A stretch of DNA of 64,000 bases from Leguminivora glycinivorella (lineage: Eukaryota > Arthropoda > Insecta > Lepidoptera > Tortricidae), in NCBI RefSeq assembly GCF_023078275.1, contig NC_062998.1, positions 11,870,416 to 11,934,415 of the forward strand. The letters are read 5' to 3'. Made by a program: the position numbers and the translations under genes. Of the stretch, positions 10,741 to 22,200 are shown in pieces. Below the pieces are notes generated by a model. It did no database searches. It was not told the origin of the DNA and saw nothing but the letters and a program-made list of their open reading frames with translations. The stretch's first letter is position 1, and every line of letters starts with the position of its first letter.

Positions 10741-11345
10741 TTTAAGTTCCTAGAAGTAAAGAGTGACAGAGATAGCACTATAATCATTTAAGTTCCTGGT
10801 AGTAAAGAGTGACAGAGATAGCACTCATGTTAGTCAAACTCGTGGTATGTGCACTTCCCGCACACAGTAAAGAGTGACAGAGATAGCACTATAATCATTT
10901 AAGTTCCTGGTAGTAAAGAGTGACAGAGATAGCATTGTAATAATAAAATTTATGTTCCTGGTAGTAAAGAGTGACAGAGATAGCACTATCATAATTAAAG
11001 TTCCTGGTAGTAAAGAGTGATAGAGATAGCACTCATGTTAGTCAAACTCGTGGTATGTGCACTTCCCGCACACAGTAAAGAGTGACAGAGATAGCACTAT
11101 AATAATTTAAGGTCCTGGTAGTAAAGAGTGACAGAGATAGCACTATAACAATTTAAGTTCCTGATAGTAAAGAGTGACAGAGAATAGAGATAGCACTATA
11201 ATAATTTAAGTTCCTGGTAGTAAAGAGTGACAGAGATAGCATTTTTGTTATTTAAATTTCTGTTAGTAAAGAGTGACAGAGATAGCACTATTGTTATTTA
11301 AATTTCTGTTAGTAAAGACGTAAAGAGTGACAGAGATATCACTCA
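10741..11345. repeat. 46-bp tandem array with a higher-order variant
   Basis: About 12 copies of a unit of roughly 46 bp contain AGTAAAGAGTGACAGAGATA. A variant spacer carrying CTCGTGGTATGTGCACTTCC recurs at about 10826-10870 and 11037-11075, which suggests a higher-order repeat. The array decays after 11345. Confidence 0.85.
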
Positions 11346-11512
11346 CGTTGGTCAAAGACGTGGTTTATGGACTACTATTTGGACCCCCCAATGTCACGCT
11401 TTTTTAATCCTTTAACATGGATTGTCACATTTAGTATGACGTAATATATGAATGACGCCTAAAGATTGAGAGAGACAGCAATATTGTTCTTCAAATTCGT
11501 GGTAGTGAGAAC
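11346..11512. other. Decayed edge of the 46-bp array
   Basis: Degenerate matches to the array unit continue here; no gene is seen. Confidence 0.4.
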
Positions 11513-11661
11513 AGGGTGCGTAGCCGAATGGCACAAACGCTCACGAAATGAAACGCTAGTAGATATCTATCTCTATCGCTCTTGCGTATTGGCGCGACAG
11601 AGCCAGTCTGCGTTTCGTTTTCGTTTCGCGTCGGAGAAATGGCATTCGGCTACGGGGCCTG
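11513..11661 (+). mobile_element. MITE with GTAGCCGAATGGCA inverted ends (copy 1)
   Basis: The element is about 149 bp, starting GGGTGCGTAGCCGAATGGCA and ending with the complement of GCCCCGTAGCCGAATGCC-like sequence. An inverted copy lies at 30299-30459. The interior (GTAGATATCTATCTCTATCG) is shared by both copies. No ORF. Confidence 0.75.
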
Positions 11662-12600
11662 AACACAGCACACACAGCACAGCACTATGTATCGCGCGGC
11701 CGCCGACTACGCAAGTCGCCGCGTAATTATAATAACCGTTCGGCTCCTTTTTAGATCGTGTACAGTCAACAACACAGCTGGCAAGACAAAGTGCCAAAAA
11801 TATGTATAGAGTATTTTATTTCCTGTACAAGTGTTGGTACTTGGTACATTAAGGTATGTGTATACATATATTTGGCACTTTATCTGTATTCACAGCTGAG
11901 TTGCTGACTGTACCAATAACGATCAACTATGAACTTTTGTGGTTTGTTTTAAATAGTTCTATGCAGATATAGATTAGAATACCTATTCTATCGGTACTTT
12001 TTGTATAGGTTATTATAATAACTGGACAAAATAATTATAATCAGTGCCGGCGCACTCCGCGATCACGATTCTTTCGCCGAGCTACAAGGCCTTGATATAT
12101 AGGATGTATTATTTTATCAGCAACAAAAATATGTGATGATATTGAATTAAGGCAAAACAAGACATATAAACGCTCTCCATTATTTCCTCCCTGGTTTATG
12201 AAGCTAGAACAATGATTTTTAACACATACGAAATTCGTACACTGAAATAAAGTGATGATACTATAAATATACTCGACATTCAAAGTCGATAATCTAGTGA
12301 CGTAAGAAGTTATTGATATAACAGAATTTTGCACAAAATAGGCTCACCCTTTGATGTTGAAAATGCCGCCACTCTATAAAACAAACAGACCGCACACGAG
12401 CAGCCGACATTAAATTCTATTGCACGGCGCGAAGGTCGAAAGCCGCGCCCGCACCTGGGCGTAGGTAGCGAGATCGGGTGCACGTGCGCTTACCTTTGAA
12501 ATCGCCGACACACAGGTGTCGCCGTTCGCCCTCTCTTTTCATTTATGTTTCTGTTTCAATCGGTTAGCCGTTTGCCGGCCGGCAATAAAGGTTGTTTTTT
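11662..12600. other. Mixed non-coding stretch
   Basis: A block at about 12370-12440, starting with a TATA-like CTATAAAAC, resembles 52740-52820. Both carry TTCTATTGC followed by a GC-rich GCGxGAAGG word, so it is probably a shared mobile-element fragment. No exon is supported. Confidence 0.4.
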
Positions 12601-12651
12601 TAACCGACTTCAAAAAAAGTAGGAGGTTCTCAATTCGACTGAATGTTTTTT

Positions 12652-13709
12652 AGGGTTCCGTAGTCAACTAGGAATCCTTATAGTTTCCCCCTGTCTGTCT
12701 GTCTGTCCGTCCGTCCGCGGATAATCTCAGTAACCGTAAGCACTAGAAAGCTGAAATTTGGTACCAATGTATCAATCACGCCAACAAAGTGCAAAAATAA
12801 AAAATGGAAAAAAATGTTTTATTAGGGTACCCCCCCTACATGTAAAGTGGGGGCTGATTTTTTTTTTCATTCCAACCCCAACGTATGATATATTGTTGGA
12901 TAGGTATTTAAAAATGAATAAGGGTTTACTTTTACTAAGATCGTTTTTAGGGTTCCGTAGTCAACTAGGAACCCTTATAGTTTCGCCATGTCTGTCTGTC
13001 CGTCCGTCCGTCCGTCCGTCCGTCCGTCCGTCCGCGGATAATCTCAGTAACCGTTAGCACTAGAAAGCTGAAATTTAGTACCAATATGTATATCAATCAC
13101 GCCCACAAAGTGCAAAAATAAAAAATGGAAAAAATGTTTTATTAGGGTACCCCCTACATGTAAAGTGGGGCTGATATTTTTTTTCATTCTAACCCCAACA
13201 TGTGATATATTGTTGGATAGGTATTTAAAAATGAATAAGGGTTTACTAAGATCGTTTTTTGATAATATTAATATTTTCGGAAATAATCGCTCCTAAAGAA
13301 AAAAAAAGTGCGTCCCCCCCCTCTAACTTTTGAACCATATGTTTAAAAAATATGAAAAAAATCACAAAAGTAGAACTTTATAAAGACTTTCTAGGAAAAT
13401 TGTTTTGAACTTGATAGCTTCAGTAGTTTTTGAGAAAAATACTGAAAACTACGGAACCCTACACTGAGCGTGGCCCGACACGCTCTTGGCCGGTTTTTGA
13501 TCATATTAATATTTTCGGAAATAATCGCTCCTAAAGGAAAAAAAGTGCGTCCCCCCCCCCTCTATATTTTGAACCTTATGTTTAAAAAAATATGAAAAAA
13601 GATCAAAAAAGTAGAACTTTATAAAGAATTTCTAGGAAAATTGTTTTGAGAAAAATACGATAAACTACGGAACCCTACACTGAGCGTGGACCGACACGCT
13701 CTTGGCCGG
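12652..13709 (+). mobile_element. GGGTTCCGTAG / GGCCGG repeat (outer copy)
   Basis: The element begins AGGGTTCCGTAGTCAACTAG and ends with CTCTTGGCCGG after a GAGCGTG...CACGCTC hairpin. It is split by a second copy of the same family at 12949-13493. It carries (GTCTG/TCCG)n simple sequence near its start and no ORF. It sits inside another common repeat that flanks it at 12600-12650 (AACCGACTTCAAAAAAAG) and 13715-13790 (ACTCGATATCTCCGAGAATC). This is a widespread lepidopteran repeat type; its class is uncertain. Confidence 0.75.
12949..13493 (+). mobile_element. GGGTTCCGTAG / GGCCGG repeat (inner copy nested in the outer)
   Basis: This 545-bp copy interrupts the outer copy at its GATCGTTTTTTGAT site. 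TTTTT flanks both ends (12944-12948 and 13494-13498). The outer sequence resumes with GATCATATTAATATTTTCGG. Its (GTCC)n stretch at about 12990-13034 is a microsatellite. Confidence 0.75.
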
Positions 13710-13790
13710 TTTTTTTGTTACTCGATATCTCCGAGAATCGTGGACCGATTTTCAAATTATTTTTTTTAATCGAACGGGTATAACCCCGAG

Positions 13791-14090
13791 ATGGTCCTAT
13801 TGGCACCAAGTCCCAGGCGGCGCGGCGCGCGCCACGCCGCCTGGGGCGCGTCTTACGTCCTTCCTATACAAAATGTACTGAGGAGACGATTTTTGAATTA
13901 CACTCAGGTGGCGTGGCGCGGACGTCCGTTGCGCGCCCCGAGACACGCGACGCTCTGGTGTGGCCGGTACCTTACGTCCCTAACCTATTAACCGATCCGC
14001 CGCGGTGACGCGGCCGGTGCGCGGCGCGCTCTCCCAGGCCCGCGCCCCGCGCGCTCCCCCGCCCCGCGACAGCCGCTCTACGACAACTTT
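13791..14090. other. GC-rich island with inverted repeats
   Basis: The stretch is strongly GC-rich against AT-rich flanks and contains a palindrome-like CAGGCGGCGCGG...CCGCCTGG near 13816-13845. A plus-strand open frame (13791-13991) has no recognisable domain. It could be a mobile-element fragment or a CpG-rich regulatory patch. Confidence 0.35.
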
Positions 14091-14690
14091 GCACCCTTTT
14101 AAATTACTGACATTTACAGTTTCTTAAGCGCGACCTTCACAGTATTAATTTTGATAAAATCATGATTATAGTACACAAAAACCTGGTCTTAAGCAAAAAA
14201 ATCTCAGTTACAATTTATACCTACTGAGAAATTCATGTTTATTTAAGCGTTAAAAATATATGTTTAAGATCGGTGTTAAATGTCTATATATACTTAATAC
14301 AATGCAAATTGATATATATATCATGGTCACCATTTTTACCTACCTAGATATTCACATTAAATGAAAACGGTAAAAAAAAGTACACAATCAGATTTATTTT
14401 CTGTGTAATATCGCTAATAACTGATCGCATCTGAGTGCACCACAAAGTTAATCTAACAAAGTTTTCGGTTAACTATTTTGCTGTTAGCGAAAAGTGGGAT
14501 AATGTACTTTATCTCATGATTTTTATAAGATATGAATACGATCGTCTTTTTTTTTATCTATGTACATAATTACTATTTGATGCTTAATAATAATACCCAA
14601 TAAAATATCAAAAAGGACGAGTTATTGAATTATGTCCAGGGTACCTTACTTTTACTCCACTAAAGACTAATTAAGTATCTACAATAAGTT
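14091..14690. other. AT-rich stretch, nothing recognised
   Basis: No exon, RNA gene or clear repeat was seen. Confidence 0.5.
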
Positions 14691-14691
14691 A

Positions 14692-15086
14692 TGTTAGGGT
14701 TTTCTTGTGACCCTTAAGGGCAGCCCACATAGCGGGCTAGCATCGAAACGCATACAAAACAAAAGTTGATAACAAAACCAAAATGGGGGCGGGGGGCGAA
14801 GACCCCACAAAGGGGGCTCGGGGGGCGAAGCCCCCCGCAAAAAAGAAAGATCAACGTAGTATTTGAAATAAGTTCGATTAGGGTTTTCTTGTGACCCTTA
14901 AGAGCAACAATAAGGGGGGTTCGGCGGGCGAAGCCCCCCGCTTAAAAAAAAGATCAACGTAGTATTTAAAATAAGTTGGGTTAGGGTTTTCTTGTGACCC
15001 TTAAGAGCAAAAATAAGGGGTCTCGGGGGGCACAGCCCCCCGCATAAAAGAAATATCAACATAGTATTTAAAATAAGTTGGGTTAG
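14692..15086 (+). repeat. GC-hairpin tandem array, left part
   Basis: Units of about 104 bp begin TTAGGGTTTTCTTGTGACCC, carry a hairpin GGGGGGCGAAGCCCCCC, and end ATCAACGTAGTATTTAAAAT. The array is split by the LTR element at 15087-18365 and continues at 18366-18795. No coding potential. Confidence 0.85.
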
Positions 15087-18000
15087 TGTAAAATCTTCGC
15101 TGGTCTCAGGTCTTCGTAGTGGTGGTAGAAATAATAAGCGGACTGTAGTTTGGTGCTGGTTTTAATCCGAATTGTGGAAGACAAAGAAAGTGGTACAGTG
15201 AATGTCGTTGGAGGCGGAATAACCGTAAGTTTTTAAAAAAGCTCTAAAAGCTGTCAAATTTGAACTTATCACATTGCCATTTGTAAATTTAGATTTAACT
15301 AGAGATTTGAAATATTATTATACTTATACAATTCAATGAATATTTTATTTAAAAAATAGTCAAGTAGTATGTGAATGAATTAAAACATTACCAATAACAT
15401 GAAATTAAAAATTGAATAAATTAATACTGAAGATTTATAAAATGCATAATGTCGACTCGAACAATACTGAATATTTTAGTCAAAGAATATACAAATTGAA
15501 ATGTCAACAGATACATGATTATTAATTAAAATTAAATTGAATTATTATTATTAAATTTATAAAATTGAAAATTGATTTTTAATTACAAAAATAAATATCT
15601 TAGCCTAACGAAGACAGGATCAAAAACCAGGGTGGTTTTTGAACGGTTTCGTAACATGCTCCCGCCTTGAAGTCTATGACTTCAACTGTATGCTGACTTG
15701 CCTAGGGGGAGGGTAGATGATGGTGCAGGCCGTGAGATACCGTCGCTGCCATGGATGCCTTCCAAGTTGTCCTGCTGCTGAGTGCCACGAACCGGTGATG
15801 TCTTGGAGGCTGCAATCTGTGCATATGGAACGAAATGTGTGGATCGCCCATCAGGAAGTGGAAAGGAACGAAAGGACTGAAATATGTTTGGGTGAAAATT
15901 ACCATAATTTGAGTCAGTAGGTGTAATGTACCTATGTGAAAGTGTGTAATAAATAACGTGATAACAGTATAAATGAAACGCCTCACGCTCTCTTGATACG
16001 TTACCTATCAAGAGCTGTATCGTTTCGTTATTCAAAAGAGGCCCTGCATGTAAGAACGTGAGGCGGTAATATTTGAATATAAAAATGTATACATATTGAC
16101 GCTGATGTTTTGAACTGAGCAACCCTGAACGTTGAAGAACCTGAATGTGAATGGAGTTGCTCGGTCTTCCCACCCCACGATCGTAACTGCACCTGTGAAT
16201 TGTATTGCCATGTTTGGCTTCCAAGCTACGCTCCATAGAAAGGAGGCAACTGAAGTTCGCTGTAATGAGTATCCCTGGACTGACGGCCGCTCATTAAACG
16301 CGATGGATGTCGTGGATTGCTGATCATGAGCAGCTTTTGGACACTGACATTGTATCGTACAACTGTCACTCGGAACATTTGAATCTAATTCCCTAACTGG
16401 AAACTGAATATTTGTATTTGAGGGAGTTTTATGTGCGGATATGGATACTTGTGTGTTTATCGTGCTATCTAACATATTTTTGATCGCCTGAGTGGACACT
16501 TTCACTGTTGAATTAAGTTTTGAATACTTATGAATCAGCACTTGTGCATTCGACATGCTAGCGAAGTAAATGTCTTCGAAGAGTGCCCGCTCATCCTCTA
16601 TATACTCTCCGCTTGTGAATTCTGACAATATGTCTATGTCTAGCAGCAATGTATCAAACTCATTGTATAAAAGCCCTATTTTGTCAAATCGAAGCTGCAG
16701 CTCTGCAAGCTGTAACTCGTTTACTTGCGGTTCAACAGTTAGTTGCGACACAAAATTGTGAAAAACAGTAAGTTTACCTTTAATAAGTCCAAGCTTGTAA
16801 TTAAGTTTATGAAAATCATGTTCCGATGACATTGTGGCATAATAAAATGCTAAAAAATGAGCCTATAAATATTGGTACAAATTATGACCTTAAATAAAAA
16901 CTTTGCTCTTAAAAAATCTCCAGGCGCTAAAACTATTTGCTATGCGAATCAAAGGTATGCACTTGTATTACGTAACCTTGTTTACGACTTATTTGCACTG
17001 CAGTTAGTTATCAAGATTGTTTTAAGAACGTGTTTGCCTATTGTTTTTGAAGTTTTTAATTGAAATTAGCGTAATAAAGTTACAAAATTATTGAATTATT
17101 GTTATCGTATTATATAGGAATTATGTGAAAGTGATAGTTTATATTAAAATCTTAAATATTATTACTGTGAACTGGGTCAAGAGGTTATACCTACTAAAAT
17201 GAATATCTCTAGTGAATAATCCTATCGAAATGTCTACTGGCTTCTAATCCAAATGATGGCAATGAATTAACTTTCTGCACTTAATGGGAAAGCAATGAAT
17301 TTGGTATTTGAATAGGTATGGCTGAATAATACCTAATGAATATTGCAGCTACACAGAAAATGAAGAAAACAAAGGAATGTGGATAATAAAGAAAGGAATG
17401 GAACGATCTCACTTTGTTCGTTTTCCCTCCTGTGCTGGCTGCTGCTTGGTTTTGAATGCTGGCTCCCGCTGATCTCCACTGAATACTCCTGGACTGGTCT
17501 AGTTGGCGCTGAATTGGCTGGATCCCGCGACTGACTGCTGGTCACGGATGGATGCCCACTGCAATGGGATGCTGCGTGTGCTCGTCGCGACTTTCACCCG
17601 TCCTGGATCCTGGCTGATGGGATGGGACGCTATGAGTGGAAGCCCTGGAACCTGCACGCAGCTGAATACGCCCTGCGCCAACCTGGTCGACCCACGGCTT
17701 CGATGATGAAGACCCGTTGCATAGGTGGAGCCTGACTCGGTGCCACAGTCTTGTCCTCTCACAATTCAGAGGCTTCGTAAGGACCATGTAAAATCCAAAT
17801 TACATGGATTCCAAATTGTATAAATGTGAATAAATACAAATTGTGAGGACAAAGAAAGTGGTACAGTGAATGTCGTTGGAGGCGGAATAACCGTAAGTTT
17901 TTAAAAAAGCTCTAAAAGCTGTCAAATTTGAACTTATCACATTGCCATTTGTAAATTTAGATTTAACTAGAGATTTGAAATATTATTAAGATTTAAATTT

Positions 18001-18365
18001 TTGGTGGCTCATTGTTGGCAACCTCACCCTACTTATACAATTCAATGAATATTTTATTTAAAAAATAGTCAAGTAGTATGTGAATGAATTAAAACATTAC
18101 CAATAACATGAAATTAAAAATTGAATAAATTAATACTGAAGATTTATAAAATGCATAATGTCGACTCGAACAATACTGAATATTTTAGTCAAAGAATATA
18201 CAAATTGAAATGTCAACAGATACATGATTATTAATTAAAATTAAATTGAATTATTATTATTAAATTTATAAAATTGAAAATTGATTTTTAATTACAAAAA
18301 TAAATATCTTAGCCTAACGAAGACAGGATCAAAAACCAGGGTGGTTTTTGAACGGTTTCGTAACA
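15087..18365 (-). mobile_element. LTR retrotransposon, BEL/Pao-like, gag-only (internally deleted)
   Basis: Direct repeats at 15087-15656 (570 bp) and 17787-18365 (579 bp) start TG and end CA and are flanked by a 5-bp target duplication GTTAG (15082-15086 and 18366-18370). Read on the minus strand, the LTR starts TGTTACGAAACC, and the base after the 5' LTR opens a primer-binding-like site TGGTCCTTACGAAGCC. The interior is only about 2.1 kb, holds a gag-like ORF and lacks protease, reverse transcriptase and integrase. The two LTRs differ in their 3'-terminal 60-86 bp (element sense), and the 17.8-kb copy has about 42 extra bp near 17990. BEL/Pao is my best guess. Confidence 0.85.
16032..16832 (-). 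CDS. Gag-like remnant ORF of the LTR element (266 aa, truncated)
   Basis: The ORF starts MSSEHDFHKLNYKLGL. Residues about 55-110 (LRFDKIGLLYNEFDTLLL onward, then ERALFEDIYFASMSNAQ) resemble the helical N-terminal Gag region of BEL/Pao elements. No zinc knuckle is present. The reading runs without pol into sequence near the 3' LTR, so the protein is probably truncated and the element non-autonomous. The assignment is by sequence character only. Confidence 0.5.
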   Translation of the reverse strand: MSSEHDFHKLNYKLGLIKGKLTVFHNFVSQLTVEPQVNELQLAELQLRFDKIGLLYNEFDTLLLDIDILSEFTSGEYIEDERALFEDIYFASMSNAQVLIHKYSKLNSTVKVSTQAIKNMLDSTINTQVSISAHKTPSNTNIQFPVRELDSNVPSDSCTIQCQCPKAAHDQQSTTSIAFNERPSVQGYSLQRTSVASFLWSVAWKPNMAIQFTGAVTIVGWEDRATPFTFRFFNVQGCSVQNISVNMYTFLYSNITASRSYMQGLF

Positions 18366-18795
18366 GTTAGGGTTTTCTTGTGACCCTTAAGAGCAAAAAT
18401 AAGGGGGGCTCGGGGGGCGAAGCTCCCCGCATTAAAGAAAGACCAACGTAGTATTTAAAATAAGTTGGGTTAGGGTTTTCTTGTAACTCTTAAGAGCAAC
18501 AATAAGGGGGCCCCCCGCATAAAAGAAAATCAACGTAGTATTTAGAATAAGTTGGGTTAGGGTTTTCTTGTGACACTTAAGAGGAACAATAAGGAGGGCT
18601 CGGGGGCGAAGCCCCTTGCATAAAGAAAGATCAACGTAGTATTTAGAATAAGTTGGATGAGGGTTTTCTTGTGACCCTTAAAAGCAAAAATAAGGAGGGC
18701 TCGGGGGGTGAAGCCCCCCGCATACAAGAAAGATCAACGTAGTATTCAAAATAAGTTGGATTAGGGTTTTCTTGTGACCATTAAGAGAAAAAATA
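18366..18795 (+). repeat. GC-hairpin tandem array, right part
   Basis: This continues the 14692-15086 array after the LTR insertion, with the same TTAGGGTTTTCTTGTGACCC start and GGGGGGCGAAGC hairpin. About four units are present, with small deletions in some hairpins. Confidence 0.85.
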
Positions 18796-18805
18796 ATAAA
18801 TAATA

Positions 18806-19000
18806 ATGAAAATGAAATATTTATTTTTCAAGTAGGCATATTACAATGCGCATATGAACGTCAAATAAAGCTATGCCGGCTCTAACCCTACGCCTCAGCC
18901 TCGAGAAGATTTCAGTCCCCCCTCAGTTGGGAGGGGGGTATCCACTATGGGACCGGCAAGAAACTCGGCGGGCAACTTCTTTTCAAAACATTACATCTTA
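18806..19000 (+). mobile_element. Interspersed repeat, 3' fragment (CAAGAAACTCGGCGGGC type)
   Basis: The segment starts AATGAAAATGAAATATTTAT and contains AGATTTCAGTCCCCCCTCAG and ACCGGCAAGAAACTCGGCGG. Its first 130 bp are duplicated at 43786-44085, where a MITE interrupts it. It is probably the tail of a non-LTR retroelement. Confidence 0.65.
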
Positions 19001-19189
19001 TAATTAACATGCATTAAATAACAAGATACAATTTAACATGCAAAAGGTATTCATCAAAGAATATGAACAGACTAGGTACTCCATGGAAATTAATTTCAAT
19101 AAATTATATTATTGCTTAATAATACGTCGTTCTTCTTCAGAGAAAACATATCAAATTGTCACAGAAGAAAAAGATAATATGAATCTCAA

Positions 19190-19240
19190 TGTATGGAGTT
19201 ACAACTCTTCTTTACTTATAATACTTATTCCTCTATGGCG
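19190..19240. mobile_element. Fragment of CCATAGAGGAATAA-type element abutting paralog A
   Basis: The segment TGTATGGAGTTACAACTC through CTTATTCCTCTATGG matches the right end of the complete element at 58625-59048. It ends 45 bp before the open frame of paralog A. Confidence 0.6.
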
Positions 19241-19285
19241 TCGATAGGTTTGGGGAAACCCTAAAAAGATATGGCAACAACCTAA

Positions 19286-22200
19286 ATTGTACGAACAGTT
19301 ACAGGGACATTAGAGCAGACCCTGTACGAAGCCGAAAGATTTTACAAACCAATGACTGAAGATTACGACGTGAGGCACCGCGGCCAGTTGAACCTGCCAC
19401 CCTGTATGAAACAACTCATGAATTGCTGGGAAGTAATCAAGTAACGCATTTGCAATACCCGACAAAAATGTGCTGTTTTCAATTCAAAAGGATATTCCAT
19501 GCTACGGTTGAAATGTACCTTTTCCCCTCACTAGCTCGGAAACACGTGTTTTGTCCTTTAATACCAGCGGGTAAAAACGCATTTTATCCACTAGTGGGTA
19601 AAGTAATTTGCCCTTGAATAAAGTCAAATTAACTGCTTTAAAATTGATAAAAGTAGGTGAATCTAGTAATTAAGATGATTTACCACCTGTGGAACTACTG
19701 GAAGCAGTGATAAACGCATTTTTTTGCGTTGTAGTTTCCTCGCTATAGTGAGGGGAAAAGTTTTGTGTTACACTCGAGTGCAAATGTATTTTACTTCTCG
19801 TGTGTTAAAAAACTCGCAAGTTCAGGATTCTATTCTCGAACCACTCGCTTCGCTCGTGGTTCAACTATACAATCCTTTCACTTGCTCGTTTTTCAATTCC
19901 ACACTCGGCGTTAAAATACAACTTTGCCCCCTTGTATAACAAATAACTATTTCAGTACAGATGGTGTTTTTTTTACGCACTAGTTCGAGAAGTGGTTCAT
20001 TATATGCCAGGTCGAAACTTCGGAGGCTCATCTGTACTGAAAAACGTCGTACGATACACGTGCGAAAAGGAAATTCGTAACTTGTGTCGATTTAAAACAC
20101 TCCCTTCGGTCGTGTTTTAATTTATCGCCACTCGTTTCGAACTTCCTTTTTTACGCACTTGTATCGATGTAGGGATTTCAGTAAATTCACTAGTGCGAGA
20201 TATTTCAAATTATATGCCAGGTCGAAACTTAGGCTCATGATGTACTGAAAAAGTCGTTCGTTTAGGTCGAGCGAAAAGGAAATTCAACTTGTGTCGATTT
20301 ACATAGCTTCGGTCGTTTTAATTTATCGCCTCTCTTTCAAACTAAACTGTATCGATGGGATCAGAAATTCCACGAGATATTTACAAACTTACATCAGTAA
20401 ACACGAGTTTTTTCGTAGTGACATCTAGCGTCAAATAGCGTGAATTATCAGTACTGCTACTTGTCAATAGATATCGAGACGACCGAAAAGTCTAACGCTC
20501 TACAATTTTCAGCTAACATTACAATCGCATTAATCGATATCCTATTTTCAATTCATTCTGCTTGTAATACATAGGTACAGTCACGCCTGTATCCCATAAA
20601 GGTTTAGGCAGAGCACATGAAACTACTCAAGTTTGTAATAATAGTTGTAAACTGTTTCGACATTATTATTTTATCAAACGCGACACTCTTGACATCTATA
20701 GTGTCGAGTAGTGGTACCTACAGATAATTTCGCTACTCGACGCTGGATGTGACTACTTACGATCTAACTGCTGTATCGGTAAGAAAACTAATATTATAAT
20801 TATGGAGTTTTACCACTTTTTCCTTACTTATAGGTATTTTATTCAGGGACGTTAGCGACATAAATACTAATCAGTGTTATCACTAGGGTTGCAAAAAACG
20901 GTTTTTTTCTGACCTGAAAAAAAAAACATGAAAAAAATAACAGTGAAAAAAACAGTGCTTTTTTTCTGGAGTACGTTTTTTTAGGGTTCCGTAACTTCCG
21001 TAGTCAACTAGGAACCCTTATAGTTTCGCCATGTCTGTCTGTCCGTCCGTCCGTCCGCGGATAATCTCAGTAAGCGTTAGCACTAGAAAGCTGAAATTTG
21101 GTACCAATATGTATATCAATCACGCCAACAAAGTGCAAAAATAAAAAATGAAAAAAAATGTTTTATTAGGGTACCCCCCCTACATGTAAAGTGGGGGCTG
21201 ATATTTTTATTCATTCTAACCCCAACGTGTGATATATTGTTGGATAGGTAATGAAATATAAATAAGGGTTTCCTAAGATCGTTTCTTGATAATATTAATA
21301 TTTTCGGAAATAATCGCTCCTAAAGGAAAAAAAAGTACGTCCCCCCGCCCTCTAACTTTTGAACCATATGTTTAAAAAATATGAAAAAAATCACAAATGT
21401 AGAACTTTATAAAGACTTTCTAGGAAAATTGTTTTAAACTTGATAGGTTCAGTAGTTTTTGAGAAAAATACTGAAAACTACGGAACCCTACACTGAGCGT
21501 GGCCCGACACGCTCTTGGCCGGTTTTTTTTAAAGTACGAAATCTCAAAATTTGCAAAGCAGTTAATACTTTTATACGATTTTTTTGACTTAATGTTAACT
21601 ATTAAACGAATTTTTAATCAAATAACTTCAATTTCTGGTCTTATAAAAATAACAACACGAAATATAGTTGGTAGTTATCACTATTTACTGTTGGCAACAC
21701 CACCGCCTCTCCACGCTCCACGCCGCATCGGGGATTCCCTAATAAACGTTTGTATACTGCACTTCAATCGAATTAAAATGTACGTTATTGTTATTGAAAA
21801 ACCGTTATTGTCGAATTATTTGTTCATCTGAAAAAAAAAACAAATTTAGAAAAAAAAACGATGGTGCTCGGTTTTTTTTCATGTTTTTTTTTTTAATTCT
21901 GAAAAATAACAATTGGTTTTTTTTCTATTTGCAACCTAGTTATCACTCCTATTTCTTTTCTCAGACCGGAACTTTTCTGCAAGTATGGGCGTGAATACAG
22001 GCAGGCCCTCGAGAGTATGTGTATGGACTTACGGTTCCAGTGTGTGGAGTTCTTGGGCCCTCAACCGTTCGAGACACTTAACGTGTCAAATTGGGCTTAC
22101 TGCCCCCCTACCAGAGTACAGCAGTAAGCAATAATAGTACATTATTTATTGTATCAAAATACTGCAAAAGTTTTCATCGCGCATATGAAACCTCTTACAG

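Noticed and set aside
14692..18795. CRISPR-like array (regular GC-hairpin repeats)
   Set aside because: Units are whole tandem repeats without unique spacers, in eukaryotic DNA, and no cas-like genes are present.
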